Positions 48,201 through 57,624 of a stretch of 64,000 nt of DNA are shown piece by piece (position 1 is the stretch's first letter; every line of letters begins with the position of its first letter). The stretch is from positions 558,001 through 622,000 of the forward strand of contig CAWFGB010000004.1 of the NCBI GenBank assembly GCA_963815285.1, written 5' to 3'. The notes beneath the pieces are model-generated. The model ran no database searches. It saw nothing but the letters and a program-made list of their open reading frames with translations, and was not told the origin of the DNA. The position numbers and the translations under genes are program-made. This stretch comes from JACCSI01 sp963815285. Its GTDB lineage: Bacteria > Acidobacteriota > Vicinamibacteria > Vicinamibacterales > UBA2999.

Positions 48201-48891
48201 CGACGCCGAACTCCAATCCGGATGCGCGCACGCTTGCTGACGGTACAACCAGCGCGCCGGTGTCGGGTGGCATCTCGAATCGAGCGTCAACGCTGATGCG
48301 TTCGAGACCCGCGCCGCCTGCAGGTCTTGCCTCTGCCGCGGTGAGGCGCAGGGTGCCGCCTGTGCCGTTCGACGTTCGTGTCATGAGAGCGTCGATGCCG
48401 TGCAGATCCATCCGGGGGCGCCCGTCTGCATCGAGGAACTGCACTGCACCATTGACCACCTCGATCTTCGCCAGGTGCAGGAGCGACGTCCAAGGGCGCG
48501 CGTTCGGCTCACGCGGCTCGGAAGAGTCTGTTGTGGCCGCGGCGATCTGCAGTCGGGGCTCGAACGCTCGAACCTCAATCCCGGTGCCTGGGACGAATCG
48601 AACTTCGATACGTTGGCTGGTCGCATCAAGCCCTGGCCCGAGCGACCGGAGGCCGCCGATGGTGGCCTCGCCGTTCCATAGCTGGTAGTCGAGTTGCGTC
48701 AGGCTGACCGAGACGCCGAGGGCAGATGTCGCCCAATTAGCGAGGAGGGCAGCGATCGCGTTCTTCGCGGGTCCGGTGTGAAGTCCCAGCAGTGCAATAG
48801 CCAGGGCCGACATGAGTCCCAGGCACAGGCGCAACCAGCGCCGCCGGCGCTCGGGCGTAGGCCGATCAACTGGCGGAACACTCGCGGTCAT
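42289..48891 (-). CDS. Single-chain TamB-Omp85 (TamA/BamA-like) fusion protein
   Basis: About 2,200 residues in one unbroken frame. Start chosen at the ATG at 48,891; 48,909 is equally possible, neither has a strong ribosome site. Basic residues then one inner-membrane helix (about 19-38). Residues 40-1,050 are AsmA/TamB-like repetitive beta strands; about 1,050-1,445 is the DUF490/TamB C-terminal domain (QGDLATLILTG; LNERLYVIYSRSLDSEALRWIVDFRPGGDFRV). About 1,450-1,855 are POTRA-like repeats (EVTISGAPPGTEAELRNRL; RVADVRTSREGHTRAGVIRRA). About 1,860-2,200 is an Omp85 barrel with the lid-loop VRGF near 2,093, the GPVRLDW strand and C-terminal Phe. In E. coli TamB (about 1,260) and TamA (about 577) are separate and assemble outer-membrane proteins and move lipids. 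Here one chain would span the whole envelope. Confidence 0.88.
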   Translation of the reverse strand: MTASVPPVDRPTPERRRRWLRLCLGLMSALAIALLGLHTGPAKNAIAALLANWATSALGVSVSLTQLDYQLWNGEATIGGLRSLGPGLDATSQRIEVRFVPGTGIEVRAFEPRLQIAAATTDSSEPREPNARPWTSLLHLAKIEVVNGAVQFLDADGRPRMDLHGIDALMTRTSNGTGGTLRLTAAEARPAGGAGLERISVDARFEMPPDTGALVVPSASVRASGLEFGVAGELRHTNPLAVQARFDGVVESTLVAAALPNQRVDLLGSHPITIRGRLENDRLIADALEVEMFGGVITARGTAGLSDRAGELAVTARDLDLHEVSSTFASSVAIASRVDAEFAVRMSDWNPESLNGSGTVAFRSQSSRGVPIAGAVKVGLNGRTLTYAAERLTARDVAVTLDGQVSAAGEISARYTAHVPAIDRLPTVLADLGMRVSTLPLAGAITAAGTLEGRLPEVGLSARVTSNDVSAYGVHLELDADVRMTRASVQIVSVLARGADAAGHAAGEIPLQPDGQWNVAGDLERLDLSELLAGRGIAARANVSGSFAIDGARSDPVMRVTLESDAVTTGTNASEAASLQTLAHVSRAGVVIERAAGTVAGGTIAVSGSWHPATGAIHGQVEATQIDVPRLHWLAPQVREVASTLALTAEIAGSVSAPSGRAHVSLAGTRLRGVDLPDVTLDVSSDGREMSLAGWLGERSFLSGRGGVASPWPLELKVDVAALPIADVVRVIPLPVEAVADVSLAGHANVRVPLGDPSAFEYESEISSAVIRVTRDWRAGPFSVSGDRERFSIRGLDLRSGDSRVNVDGGLGFTEQSGTLTLSGNALLADLAWLRPGIQADGQAEVDMRIAGTMASPIFAGRVTLRDGSLKAETVELDEIQIEAIAEESTLSIQKATARVAGGEARVTGALPFGPQAGDRPRQLEFTLRGVDLASFARSAAQSAKLSAPIDLDGRVTLSQLALEAIEARGALTRMAVNADTERLDLEAPVSWTFERGTLAHTPVRLRGPKGNATLSARFASIGGEVRFAADGSGTMDLSIANSFLAGAGVVGGTLTFDAQLARTEARWTAGGTASVVDGRFVLRSPELALTDLRATLRADGERIELVEATAAMGDGKVTAHGQATITDADVDVDLRLQADRVPLVYPEGLQTRSSGEIRLSGTSERARITGDLAVHRAIYERELDRTAEALDRAGVRVAEIASRGSLADRTELELTLRLDDGVRIATSTATLVIDGTVRAGGTLATPEVDGSLSVREGGTIRVSRALVRLQGGRIELRGYPTRPPEIQIQGATQVTGVRIDMALSGSLDDVRMNLSSSNRSDLSQGDLATLILTGRTTTDAAAESGAIVGEEVAAALGQALDRRLGGPLMIDVSRDESLIVEDTDPSQRLNIGVPLNERLYVIYSRSLDSEALRWIVDFRPGGDFRVRGIANDDGSEALEVSHRFGFHVWSRKYRTARPKDARLTIGEVTISGAPPGTEAELRNRLKLKGGAEFDYFRGEEAAARAREWLVTRGYLTAAIEVRETPSDTEVDLTVRIDPGPHVTVEWRGDDPGGAEKKRVNAGWGTFLPLQDTAERLARDVGHRLRARDYYSAVVTAEVRSDNGAAHAIFDVRRGEKGSGVDLVFEGNTSIPDATLAAVIPDRDNAAFFALLEADGAQRMPTAIRVAYFREGFLQAEVGAPAAQVDPPSRRLVVTFPIREGPRATVIAFDVPPEVTTLEGAVAPAFELRMGDRFRFDAYNADRARLRTWYRNEGFPEARVQGVVEPTPDGVVVRLSAEPGPRVRVADVRTSREGHTRAGVIRRAVGMTEGDLARASDLDEARERLTETGVFRSVDVRLASSPGQENVRDVVVELSERSDINMEYSLRYTTASSGEVGGTPSDSDAGLQVGAATEFVNPFGWAARYRLYGLYGAERRLLGGRYESATFFGRRWETQVFLFDDEDRVEDIESLAERVRGITFQQTKRWRATLDGRRLQDGLRLQWGYTYKRIRYTSLETSETLGGLRAGPILSLIGDARDSVTDPHRGLFWSVGTETALEALGSDVDYFKIFGQVFFYTPLTARITWAQGYRVGVVPGNDPLLLLESRFTAGGASSVRGFDEKALSPTGPEGEEIGGQAVAIINQELRFPLWKRLFGGVFYDAGNAFLLAGDMSLGALRQSAGAGLRLMFPFGPVRLDWSSVIDPREGEKRSRLHFSIGHVF

Positions 48892-49006
48892 GGAGACACA
48901 CCCGAGCATACCGCAACGTGCCGATGACTTCTGGAGAGGGAGCAAGGGATACTAACGCCGAGAAGCCTCGCCCGATCACGAAGCCTCTCGCGAAGCTTGA
49001 AACCGG

Positions 49007-49035
49007 TTTACACAGAGAACTTTGTATTGTAAAGT
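49007..49035 (+). promoter_or_regulatory. ADOP promoter with ACTTT-N7-AAAGT palindrome
   Basis: TTTACA (49,007-49,012), 17 bases, TAAAGT (49,030-49,035) make a fair sigma-70-type pair. The palindrome ACTTT-GTATTGT-AAAGT (49,019-49,035) covers the -10 region. It has the same 5-7-5 layout and arms as the palindrome in front of ispH. A regulator of PadR or similar type is likely; none is proven. Confidence 0.5.
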
Positions 49036-49099
49036 AACGACCAGCCACGCAGCGAATGCGTGCTGAGGTCACTCCGACCTCCCGAAAAGGAACTGTTCG

Positions 49100-51634
<2,535 letters not shown>

Positions 51635-51665
51635 GCGGATAGCTTCAATTCGCAGCGGAGGGCAC

Positions 51666-52874
51666 GTGTCGAAGAGTTGGAACCGGGCGGAGACCTGGCT
51701 CGCGCTGATCGTCGTAGCGGTCGGCGTGCTGCTCACACTGATTGTGGGAGGCCCTATCTACATGAGAGCCACTGCGTTGCCCCTGCACCCCGACGCAGAG
51801 AACATCCAATCGGTTACCGATTCGGACCCGTCGCGACAATGGGCCGACGCGGTGGAACGCGGGCGACACATCATGCGCGCAGGGCTCACCGAGCAGAACC
51901 TGCCTGGGCTTTCGGTGGCGGTTGGTGTCGGTGGCGAGGTCGTGTGGGCCGAGGGCTTTGGCTGGGCGGATCTCGAGAAACGGGTGCCCGTCGCGCCAGA
52001 AACGCGGTTCAGGATCGGAACCGCCTCCAAGATGCTCACCTCCGCCGCGGTCGGGCTGCTGTTGGAAAAGGACCGTCTGAAGCTTGACCAGGAGATTCAG
52101 ACGTACGTCCCCGAGTTCCCGAAGAAACAGTGGCCCGTGACATTGGGCCAGTTGATGGGGCATCTTGCCGGGGTCAGGAACGACAGCGGTGACGAGAGCC
52201 CGCTCTATTCTCAGAGTTGCGAGCGACCGGTCGAAGGGCTGCAGTTCTTTGCGGACCGCGATCTTTTGTTCGAGCCGGGAACTCAGTACCGGTATTCGAG
52301 CTACGGCTGGATCGTTGTCAGCGCGGCCGTCGAAGCTGCCGCGGGCGAGCCGTTCCTCACGTTCATGCAGGAGCAGATCTTCGACCCGCTGGGGATGCAC
52401 GACACGAGGGCCGACTCCGCGACCAAGGAGATCCCGGCGTTGGTAACTCCGTACTTCCCGAGGTACGGGGCGGATCCACGCTACGGCCTGCACCTGATGC
52501 GCGAGATCGACTATTCCTGCTACGCGGGAGCCAGCGCATACCTGTCCACTCCGTCCGACCTGGTGCGCTTCGGTATGGCCATTAACACTGGCAAGCTGCT
52601 GCAACCCGCCACGGTCCAATTGCTCCAGGCTTCACAGCGACTGCCCTCGGGAGATGAGACGGGTTACGGTCTGGGCTGGGACCTCGAAACCGTCTCGTTG
52701 GCCGGTGAACAAACGCGCGTGGTCGGTCACGACGGCGAGTCGTTGGGCGGGACAGTGGCGTCTCTCATGACGTTTCGCGACCACGGGATCGTCGTGGCGG
52801 TGACGTCGAACATCTCGTACGCGGACACGCCGGCGCTTGCGTTGAAAATCGCCGAGGCATTCGCCTCTCCTTGA
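51666..52874 (+). CDS. LACTB-like serine-hydrolase family protein, Thr at nucleophile
   Basis: 402 residues from the GTG at 51,666 (GGAGG just upstream). Residues 8-30 form an N-terminal membrane anchor. The body is a class-C-type beta-lactamase/PBP fold close to LACTB: RIGTASKMLTSAAVGLLLEKDRLKLDQEIQTYVPEFP, GHLAGVRND, YRYSSYGW, GHDGESLGG. The SxxK nucleophile position is Thr119 (codon ACC; T-A-S-K122), where active family members have Ser. The Tyr of YSS and the HDG (KTG-like) box are kept. So the protein may be a slow or altered hydrolase or a binding protein. It sits between two ADOP permeases and its stop overlaps the PadR promoter. Confidence 0.8.
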   Translation: MSKSWNRAETWLALIVVAVGVLLTLIVGGPIYMRATALPLHPDAENIQSVTDSDPSRQWADAVERGRHIMRAGLTEQNLPGLSVAVGVGGEVVWAEGFGWADLEKRVPVAPETRFRIGTASKMLTSAAVGLLLEKDRLKLDQEIQTYVPEFPKKQWPVTLGQLMGHLAGVRNDSGDESPLYSQSCERPVEGLQFFADRDLLFEPGTQYRYSSYGWIVVSAAVEAAAGEPFLTFMQEQIFDPLGMHDTRADSATKEIPALVTPYFPRYGADPRYGLHLMREIDYSCYAGASAYLSTPSDLVRFGMAINTGKLLQPATVQLLQASQRLPSGDETGYGLGWDLETVSLAGEQTRVVGHDGESLGGTVASLMTFRDHGIVVAVTSNISYADTPALALKIAEAFASP

Positions 52875-52915
52875 CATCCTAGGAGAACAGCGGCTACTAT
52901 CCTAGTGACTCTAGG
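52871..52915 (+). promoter_or_regulatory. padR promoter and CCTAG palindromic operator
   Basis: TTGACA (52,871-52,876), 18 bases, TACTAT (52,895-52,900). CCTAGG sits in the spacer (52,878-52,883) and CCTAG-TGACT-CTAGG (52,901-52,915) lies at the start point. Three copies of the CTAGG half-site around a promoter of a repressor gene strongly suggest autorepression by PadR. AGGAG (52,913-52,917) also serves as the ribosome site for the ATG at 52,923. Confidence 0.6.
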
Positions 52916-52922
52916 AGAGTTC

Positions 52923-53264
52923 ATGACGAAGGGCACGGAGCTCCTCCAAGGCACGCTCGACCTCCTCATTCTCAAAGCGATTTCGCTTGGCCCGTTGCAC
53001 GGCTACGGAGTGCTGCTTCGCCTGCAGCAAATCTCAAAAGACACGCTGCAGATTCCCCAGGGATCGCTGTACCCCGCGCTCTACCGGCTCGAGCACCAGG
53101 GCCTGGTGACGTTTGAGTGGGGCGAGTCGGACAACAAGCGCCGGGCCAAGTTTTACTCGCTCACCGCTGCAGGCCGGAAGCGGCTGCGCGAGGAGGCTGA
53201 TTACTGGCAGCGTCTCTCAGGAGCGATTGGCCTGATTCTGGACACCGCTCCCGGCGACGTTTGA
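52923..53264 (+). CDS. PadR-family transcriptional regulator
   Basis: 113 residues. The ATG at 52,923 has AGGAGAG six bases upstream; a GTG at 52,905 was rejected because it lies in the operator. Typical short PadR: KGTELLQGTLDLLILKAISLGPLHGYGVLLRLQQIS (winged helix), GSLYPALYRLEHQGLVTFEWGESDNKRRAKFYSLTAAGRKRL (recognition helix, wing) and a dimerisation helix. Acidobacterial PadR proteins are often next to ADOP permease genes and are thought to control them. It is 29 bases upstream of the ADOP at 53.3 kb. Confidence 0.92.
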   Translation: MTKGTELLQGTLDLLILKAISLGPLHGYGVLLRLQQISKDTLQIPQGSLYPALYRLEHQGLVTFEWGESDNKRRAKFYSLTAAGRKRLREEADYWQRLSGAIGLILDTAPGDV

Positions 53265-53293
53265 AGGCCTTCTGATGTCTCGGAGTTGATGCT

Positions 53294-55963
53294 ATGAGAC
53301 TCCTTGCTGCACTCAAGTCGTTCGGTCGGGCGTGGCTCTGGCGCTCGCGCATGGAGCGGGACATGGACAGCGAGATGCGCTTTCACATCGAGGCTCGCGC
53401 GGCCGACCTCGAGGCGCAAGGCGTCGCGCGTGTCGACGCCCTACGCCGAGCGCGCGAGGAGTTCGGTGACGTGGTGCGTTGGAAAGAATCCGGTCGAGAC
53501 GCGCGCGGGCTTCGGCTTGTCGATGAGATCGGGACTGACCTTCGGTTCGCCGTGCGCACCATGCGTCGCGCTCGCGGCTTCACCGTGGCCGCCGTGGTGT
53601 CGCTCGCGCTCGGCATCGGTGCCGTCACCGCGATCTTCGGCCTCATGGACATCTTGCTCTTCAGGCCGCTCCCTGTGCGTAATCCGCAGCAGCTCGTCCA
53701 CGTCACCACAGCGGGTGAACGGGGAGATGCTCATTCGGGATCCTCGAACTATCTTTGGTTTCGCGAAGTGGCTTCGCGGACCGATCTTTTTGCTGATGCG
53801 ATGCTGGTCAGACATGACGTCTACAAGGTCGGCATTCAAGGACGGGTGGAGCCACTCACTGGCCAGCAGGTCACCACGAATTACCACAGCCTGCTCGGTG
53901 TTCCGGCAATTCTCGGCCGGACGTTCGGGCCCACTGACCGGCCCGAGACCGGCGCCAGTCCGGTGGCTGTGATCAGCTACAGCTTCTGGCAACGCCGCTT
54001 CGGTGCCGACCCAGATATCATCGGCACGCCGATAACGGTCGATCAACGCCCGTACACGATTGTCGGCGTCACGCCGCCGGATTTTCGCGGCCTTCTGGTG
54101 GGCTGGACGACGGACGTGACAGTGCCGCTCGATCCCTCCGAGTTCATGAACTCGGGTGATTGGTCCACGACTCCGCTCATCGCGCGCATGAAGCCAGGCG
54201 TCGATGTCGCGCAGATCAGTGCGCAGCTGGATCCATTGCTCCAGCGCTTCGCCGCTGGAACGTCGGAACGCTTCCGGCTTCGCTATCTTCAGCGCGTCGC
54301 CGTGGTGTCGGCCGCCCGCGGAATCAGTGATCTGCGAGCTGAATTTTCGAAACCGCTGCGTCTGCTCATGGCTGCCGTCAGCCTTCTCTTGTTGATCGCC
54401 TGCGTGAACCTGGCCGGATTGCTCGTCGCACGCAACACAGCGCGGCAGCACGAGCTCAGCACCCGAGTCGCGCTTGGCGCAGGCAGGCGTCGAATCGCCC
54501 AGCAGATGCTCACGGAAAGCGCGCTTCTGGCGCTGTTGGGAGCGGTTCCGGGAATCCTCCTGGCCATTTACGGCAGCAATCTCCTGCTCACCTTCACGCC
54601 GCCCTACTTCGGACCAGTCTCGGTAGCTGTGACGGCAGACTGGCGCGTGCTCGTATTCGCATTGTCAACCACGTTGCTGACGACCTTTCTGTTCGGCGTT
54701 ATCCCGGCCTGGCAAGCGGCGCGCCTCGGTCTCTCGCCGGCGCTCAGCCGCATCAACGCTCGAACAACCACGGCGCGTGTACACATTGGGCGCAGTCTCG
54801 TGGTCGCGCAGTTTGCACTCTCACTTGTGCTCGTTGCCGGCGCCGTGCTCCTGCTGCGGACCCTACTGAACCTCACACAGGTGGACACTGGATTCGACCG
54901 TGACCGTGTACTTCTTGTTCAGCTCGATCCCGAAGGAACCGACTATGAGGGCGAGCGCTTGCTCGCGTTCCAGCGGGAGACCCTGGCAGCGCTCGCGGCG
55001 CTGCCAGGCGTACAACACGTCTCGGTCGCCACCTCGTCGCCATTCAACGGAAACGTCAATGGCCGACGTCTTCATGTCCCTGGTGTGGAGCCGCGCGTCC
55101 CCGAAGACAGCGGTGTTCAGGTCAACCTGGTCGGTGCTGGCTACTTCGAGGCGCTTCAGGTGCCCATCCTGCGGGGCAGAGCCATCGACACTCGGGATCA
55201 AATCAACACACCGCCCGTCGCCGTCGTCAGCGAAAGCTTCGCCCTGAGGTACTTCGTCGAGATAGGAGCGGCGATTGGCCGGCAATTCAGCACTGGCAGC
55301 GGTGAATCAGCCACCACCTACGAGATTGTCGGAGTCGCACGGGACGTCCGATATCAGGATCTGCGGACGCCGTCCGAACGGCTGGTCTACGTGCCATGGT
55401 TTCAAGCACGTGACATCGGATCGACGCCGTTCGAGTTCGTCATCAGGACTGCGGGAGACCCGGCGCGCTGGATCAACATGACTCGGAGCGAGATACAGCG
55501 GCTCCGGCCGGACGCGCCGATCCTCGCCATTCATACGTTGACCGGCATGATCAACAGCCGTCTGCTGAGCGAACGCCTGCTCGCCACGCTCGGTGGCTTT
55601 TTCGCAATAGTCGCGCTTACGCTGGCCGCCATTGGCGTGTACGGTCTGCTGGCTCATCTCGTCGCAAGACGCTTCCGGGAGATTGGTGTGCGCATGGCCC
55701 TTGGTGCGCAACGGAAGGAGATGATGTGGATGATGCTGCGAGAGAATCTGGTGCTCGGGCTGATTGGGTCCATCATCGGGATCGCTGCCGCCGCCGCGAT
55801 CCTGCGCACGCTGGAAGGCATACTATTTGGTCTGTCGCCTACCGACGGCGTGAACATTCTGAGCGCCGCGCTGATACTCGTTCTCGTCTCGCTGGCGAGC
55901 GGGTTCGTTCCAGCTCGCCGAGCGGCATCAGTCGACCCGCTGGTGGCTTTGCGGTGCGATTAG
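53294..55963 (+). CDS. ADOP-family permease with N-terminal prefix domain
   Basis: 889 residues. Residues 1-75 are the ADOP prefix domain (WRSRMERDMDSEMRFHIEARAADLEAQGV, then RREEFGD-like RAREEFGDVVRWKE). Two MacB-core/FtsX halves follow: DLRFAVRTMRRARGFTVAAVVSLALGIGAVTAIF, SFWQRRFGADPDIIG, ARQHELSTRVALGAGRRRIAQQML, and at the end RRFREIGVRMALGAQRKEMMWMML with PARRAASVDPLVALR. This is the canonical PadR-ADOP operon layout. It is complete. Function probably in envelope transport or signalling; no ATPase partner is seen. Confidence 0.9.
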   Translation: MRLLAALKSFGRAWLWRSRMERDMDSEMRFHIEARAADLEAQGVARVDALRRAREEFGDVVRWKESGRDARGLRLVDEIGTDLRFAVRTMRRARGFTVAAVVSLALGIGAVTAIFGLMDILLFRPLPVRNPQQLVHVTTAGERGDAHSGSSNYLWFREVASRTDLFADAMLVRHDVYKVGIQGRVEPLTGQQVTTNYHSLLGVPAILGRTFGPTDRPETGASPVAVISYSFWQRRFGADPDIIGTPITVDQRPYTIVGVTPPDFRGLLVGWTTDVTVPLDPSEFMNSGDWSTTPLIARMKPGVDVAQISAQLDPLLQRFAAGTSERFRLRYLQRVAVVSAARGISDLRAEFSKPLRLLMAAVSLLLLIACVNLAGLLVARNTARQHELSTRVALGAGRRRIAQQMLTESALLALLGAVPGILLAIYGSNLLLTFTPPYFGPVSVAVTADWRVLVFALSTTLLTTFLFGVIPAWQAARLGLSPALSRINARTTTARVHIGRSLVVAQFALSLVLVAGAVLLLRTLLNLTQVDTGFDRDRVLLVQLDPEGTDYEGERLLAFQRETLAALAALPGVQHVSVATSSPFNGNVNGRRLHVPGVEPRVPEDSGVQVNLVGAGYFEALQVPILRGRAIDTRDQINTPPVAVVSESFALRYFVEIGAAIGRQFSTGSGESATTYEIVGVARDVRYQDLRTPSERLVYVPWFQARDIGSTPFEFVIRTAGDPARWINMTRSEIQRLRPDAPILAIHTLTGMINSRLLSERLLATLGGFFAIVALTLAAIGVYGLLAHLVARRFREIGVRMALGAQRKEMMWMMLRENLVLGLIGSIIGIAAAAAILRTLEGILFGLSPTDGVNILSAALILVLVSLASGFVPARRAASVDPLVALRCD

Positions 55964-56116
55964 CCGGTCCCGGGTTCAAGCTTCGTGCTAGAGCTAACTG
56001 AGGCACAGGCTTGGCCCATCCGGCACGTCACTGAAATTCACTAATGTCGATTCCCGCGCGTGGGCTTCGACAACTCGCTGAGCGGCCATCACGGCCGCCC
56101 ACTGAGAGGAGCGGTT

Positions 56117-56512
56117 ATGCGATTTATGTTGATGATGACGGGAGGCGCACCACAACCGGGGCAGGGGGTGGAAGGCTGGCCGAAAGCCGCCATGAAAGCG
56201 CACCTCGATTTCATGGGCGAGTTCAACCGTCAGCTGAAGGCCGAGGGGCGCTTCGTCGATGCGCAGGGGCTCGACTATCCGCCCAAATTGAAGGTCGTGC
56301 GGGCGACGCGCGAGCGGAAGCCGAGTGTCATCGATGGTCCATTCGCGGAGACAAAGGAGTTTCTGTTCGGCTACTGGATCATCGGCGTCGATTCGCCAGA
56401 GGAGGCGTACGAGATCGCGGCACGCATTTCGGCGGCGCCTGGCCCGGACGGGCAACCGCTCAACATGCCAATCGAAGTGCGACAGGTGATGGACGGGCCG
56501 CTGCCGGCTTGA
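56117..56512 (+). CDS. YCII/DGPF-domain protein
   Basis: 131 residues from the ATG at 56,117 (GGAG five bases upstream; an upstream GTG at 56,060 lacks a site). The DGPFAETKE motif and FMLMMTGG start mark it as YCII-related (DGPF type), small dimeric ferredoxin-like proteins often found with ECF sigma factors. Here no ECF gene is adjacent. The function of this group is not known; the fold resembles muconolactone isomerase. Confidence 0.85.
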   Translation: MRFMLMMTGGAPQPGQGVEGWPKAAMKAHLDFMGEFNRQLKAEGRFVDAQGLDYPPKLKVVRATRERKPSVIDGPFAETKEFLFGYWIIGVDSPEEAYEIAARISAAPGPDGQPLNMPIEVRQVMDGPLPA

Positions 56513-56525
56513 CCGCGGAGCAAAG

Positions 56526-56572
56526 CCCAGGCCTCAGGCCCCAGGCCTCAGGCGTCAGGCTTCAGGCTTCAG
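56526..56572. repeat. Heptanucleotide tandem repeat (TCAGGC type)
   Basis: Seven 7-base units: CCCAGGC, CTCAGGC, CCCAGGC, CTCAGGC, GTCAGGC, TTCAGGC, TTCAGGG. It begins 14 bases after the YCII stop. Same period and core as the arrays at 40.4 kb and 61.5 kb, on the opposite strand. Confidence 0.8.
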
Positions 56573-56781
56573 GGCTGCGACCGTGGCGGGACGCTGGTCG
56601 GCGCTCACCAACGAACGCTGGAGCGTCACCCCCGAAGAAGTGGAAGCGACGTGGATCTGCGTGTTCCTGGGCGATTCGTCGCGGCGAACGATCTTGTTGC
56701 CGAGTTGAAGGTTCATTGGCAGGCCCTTGAACACCGCCGCGCTGTACTAATCCAGATGTCGTCGCGGCTCCCGAGGCACCC

Positions 56782-57555
56782 ATGCCCATCTCAATCGGCG
56801 CACTCTACGTCTACCCGGTAAAGTCCTGTCGCGGGATCCCGCTGACCGAAGCACACGTCGGGCGCATGGGCATTCGACACGACCGCCAGTGGATGGTGGT
56901 CGACGAGAACGGAATGTTCGTGGCGCAGCGAAGCAACACTACCGGCGTGGCGGTGACGTCGCTGTGCCTCGTCACGACGGCGATTCAGGGCAACACGTTA
57001 CGCCTCGAGGCACCCGGCATGCCGCCGCTCGACCTCCTGCTTGCCGGTGCGCCGGGCGCGACACGATCGGTGCAGGTGTGGAACAGCCACACGATCGGCG
57101 TTGACCAGGGCGACGACGCGGCTGGGTGGGTGAGCACGTTCATCTCGCGAGAGCGCCCGGGACACTACCGCGTCGTCCGTATGCCCGACCACGAGCGGCG
57201 CATGCCGAAACGCGGAGAGTCGGCGCTGGCCTACGGTGATGGATATCCGTTCCTGATCGCCTCGTCGGCTTCGCTCGCGGATCTCAACGCCCGCCTCGGG
57301 ACGCCTTTGCCCATGGATCGCTTTCGGCCCAACATCGTCCTCGACGGCTGTACACCTGTACCAGGAGGATCAGCTGGACTGGCTCTCGATGAACGGGATT
57401 CGCTTCGCGGGCATGACCCTGTGTCTGCGCTGTGCGATCACGACGACGGACCAGCTGACAGGAGAGCGGTCGAAAGAGCCGCTGCGGACGCTTGCGACCT
57501 ACAGACGCACCCCGGATGGTGTGGTCTTCGCGCGGAACTACAATCACACCGGTGA
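56782..57555 (+). CDS. MOSC-domain protein, N-terminal part (frame broken)
   Basis: ATG at 56,782. The first 190 residues are a MOSC N-terminal beta-barrel and start of the MOSC domain (LYVYPVKSCRGIPLTEAHV, GIRHDRQWMVVDENGMFVAQR, YPFLIASSASLADLNARLG, DRFRPNIVLDG). Up to about 57,358 the frame is right. After LDGCTP it should read YQEDQLDWLSMNGIRFAG, but a single extra base near 57,359 puts this in another frame. MOSC proteins such as YcbX and mARC transfer sulfur or bind the molybdenum cofactor and reduce N-hydroxylated compounds. The Cys that would bind Mo lies in the second part. Confidence 0.82.
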   Translation: MPISIGALYVYPVKSCRGIPLTEAHVGRMGIRHDRQWMVVDENGMFVAQRSNTTGVAVTSLCLVTTAIQGNTLRLEAPGMPPLDLLLAGAPGATRSVQVWNSHTIGVDQGDDAAGWVSTFISRERPGHYRVVRMPDHERRMPKRGESALAYGDGYPFLIASSASLADLNARLGTPLPMDRFRPNIVLDGCTPVPGGSAGLALDERDSLRGHDPVSALCDHDDGPADRRAVERAAADACDLQTHPGWCGLRAELQSHR

Positions 57556-57595
57556 CGGCGCGCTCCGAGTCGGTGACGGCGTCAGCGTGCTGTAA
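57389..57595 (+). CDS. MOSC-domain protein, C-terminal part (frame broken)
   Basis: 68 residues: MNGIRFAGMTLCLRCAITTTDQLTGERSKEPLRTLATYRRTPDGV and then FARNYNHTGDGALRVGDGV. It has the C-x-x-C-x-I-T-T-x-D sequence of the MOSC active site (the second Cys is the Mo ligand in YcbX/mARC) and the GxxRVGD closing strand. The ATG is internal and its ribosome site is absent. Coding in this frame really begins at about 57,360. A complete protein would have about 270 residues. Confidence 0.78.
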   Translation: MNGIRFAGMTLCLRCAITTTDQLTGERSKEPLRTLATYRRTPDGVVFARNYNHTGDGALRVGDGVSVL

Positions 57596-57624
57596 GTCCC
57601 AGACGGCTCACCGCCTTCAGCGAC

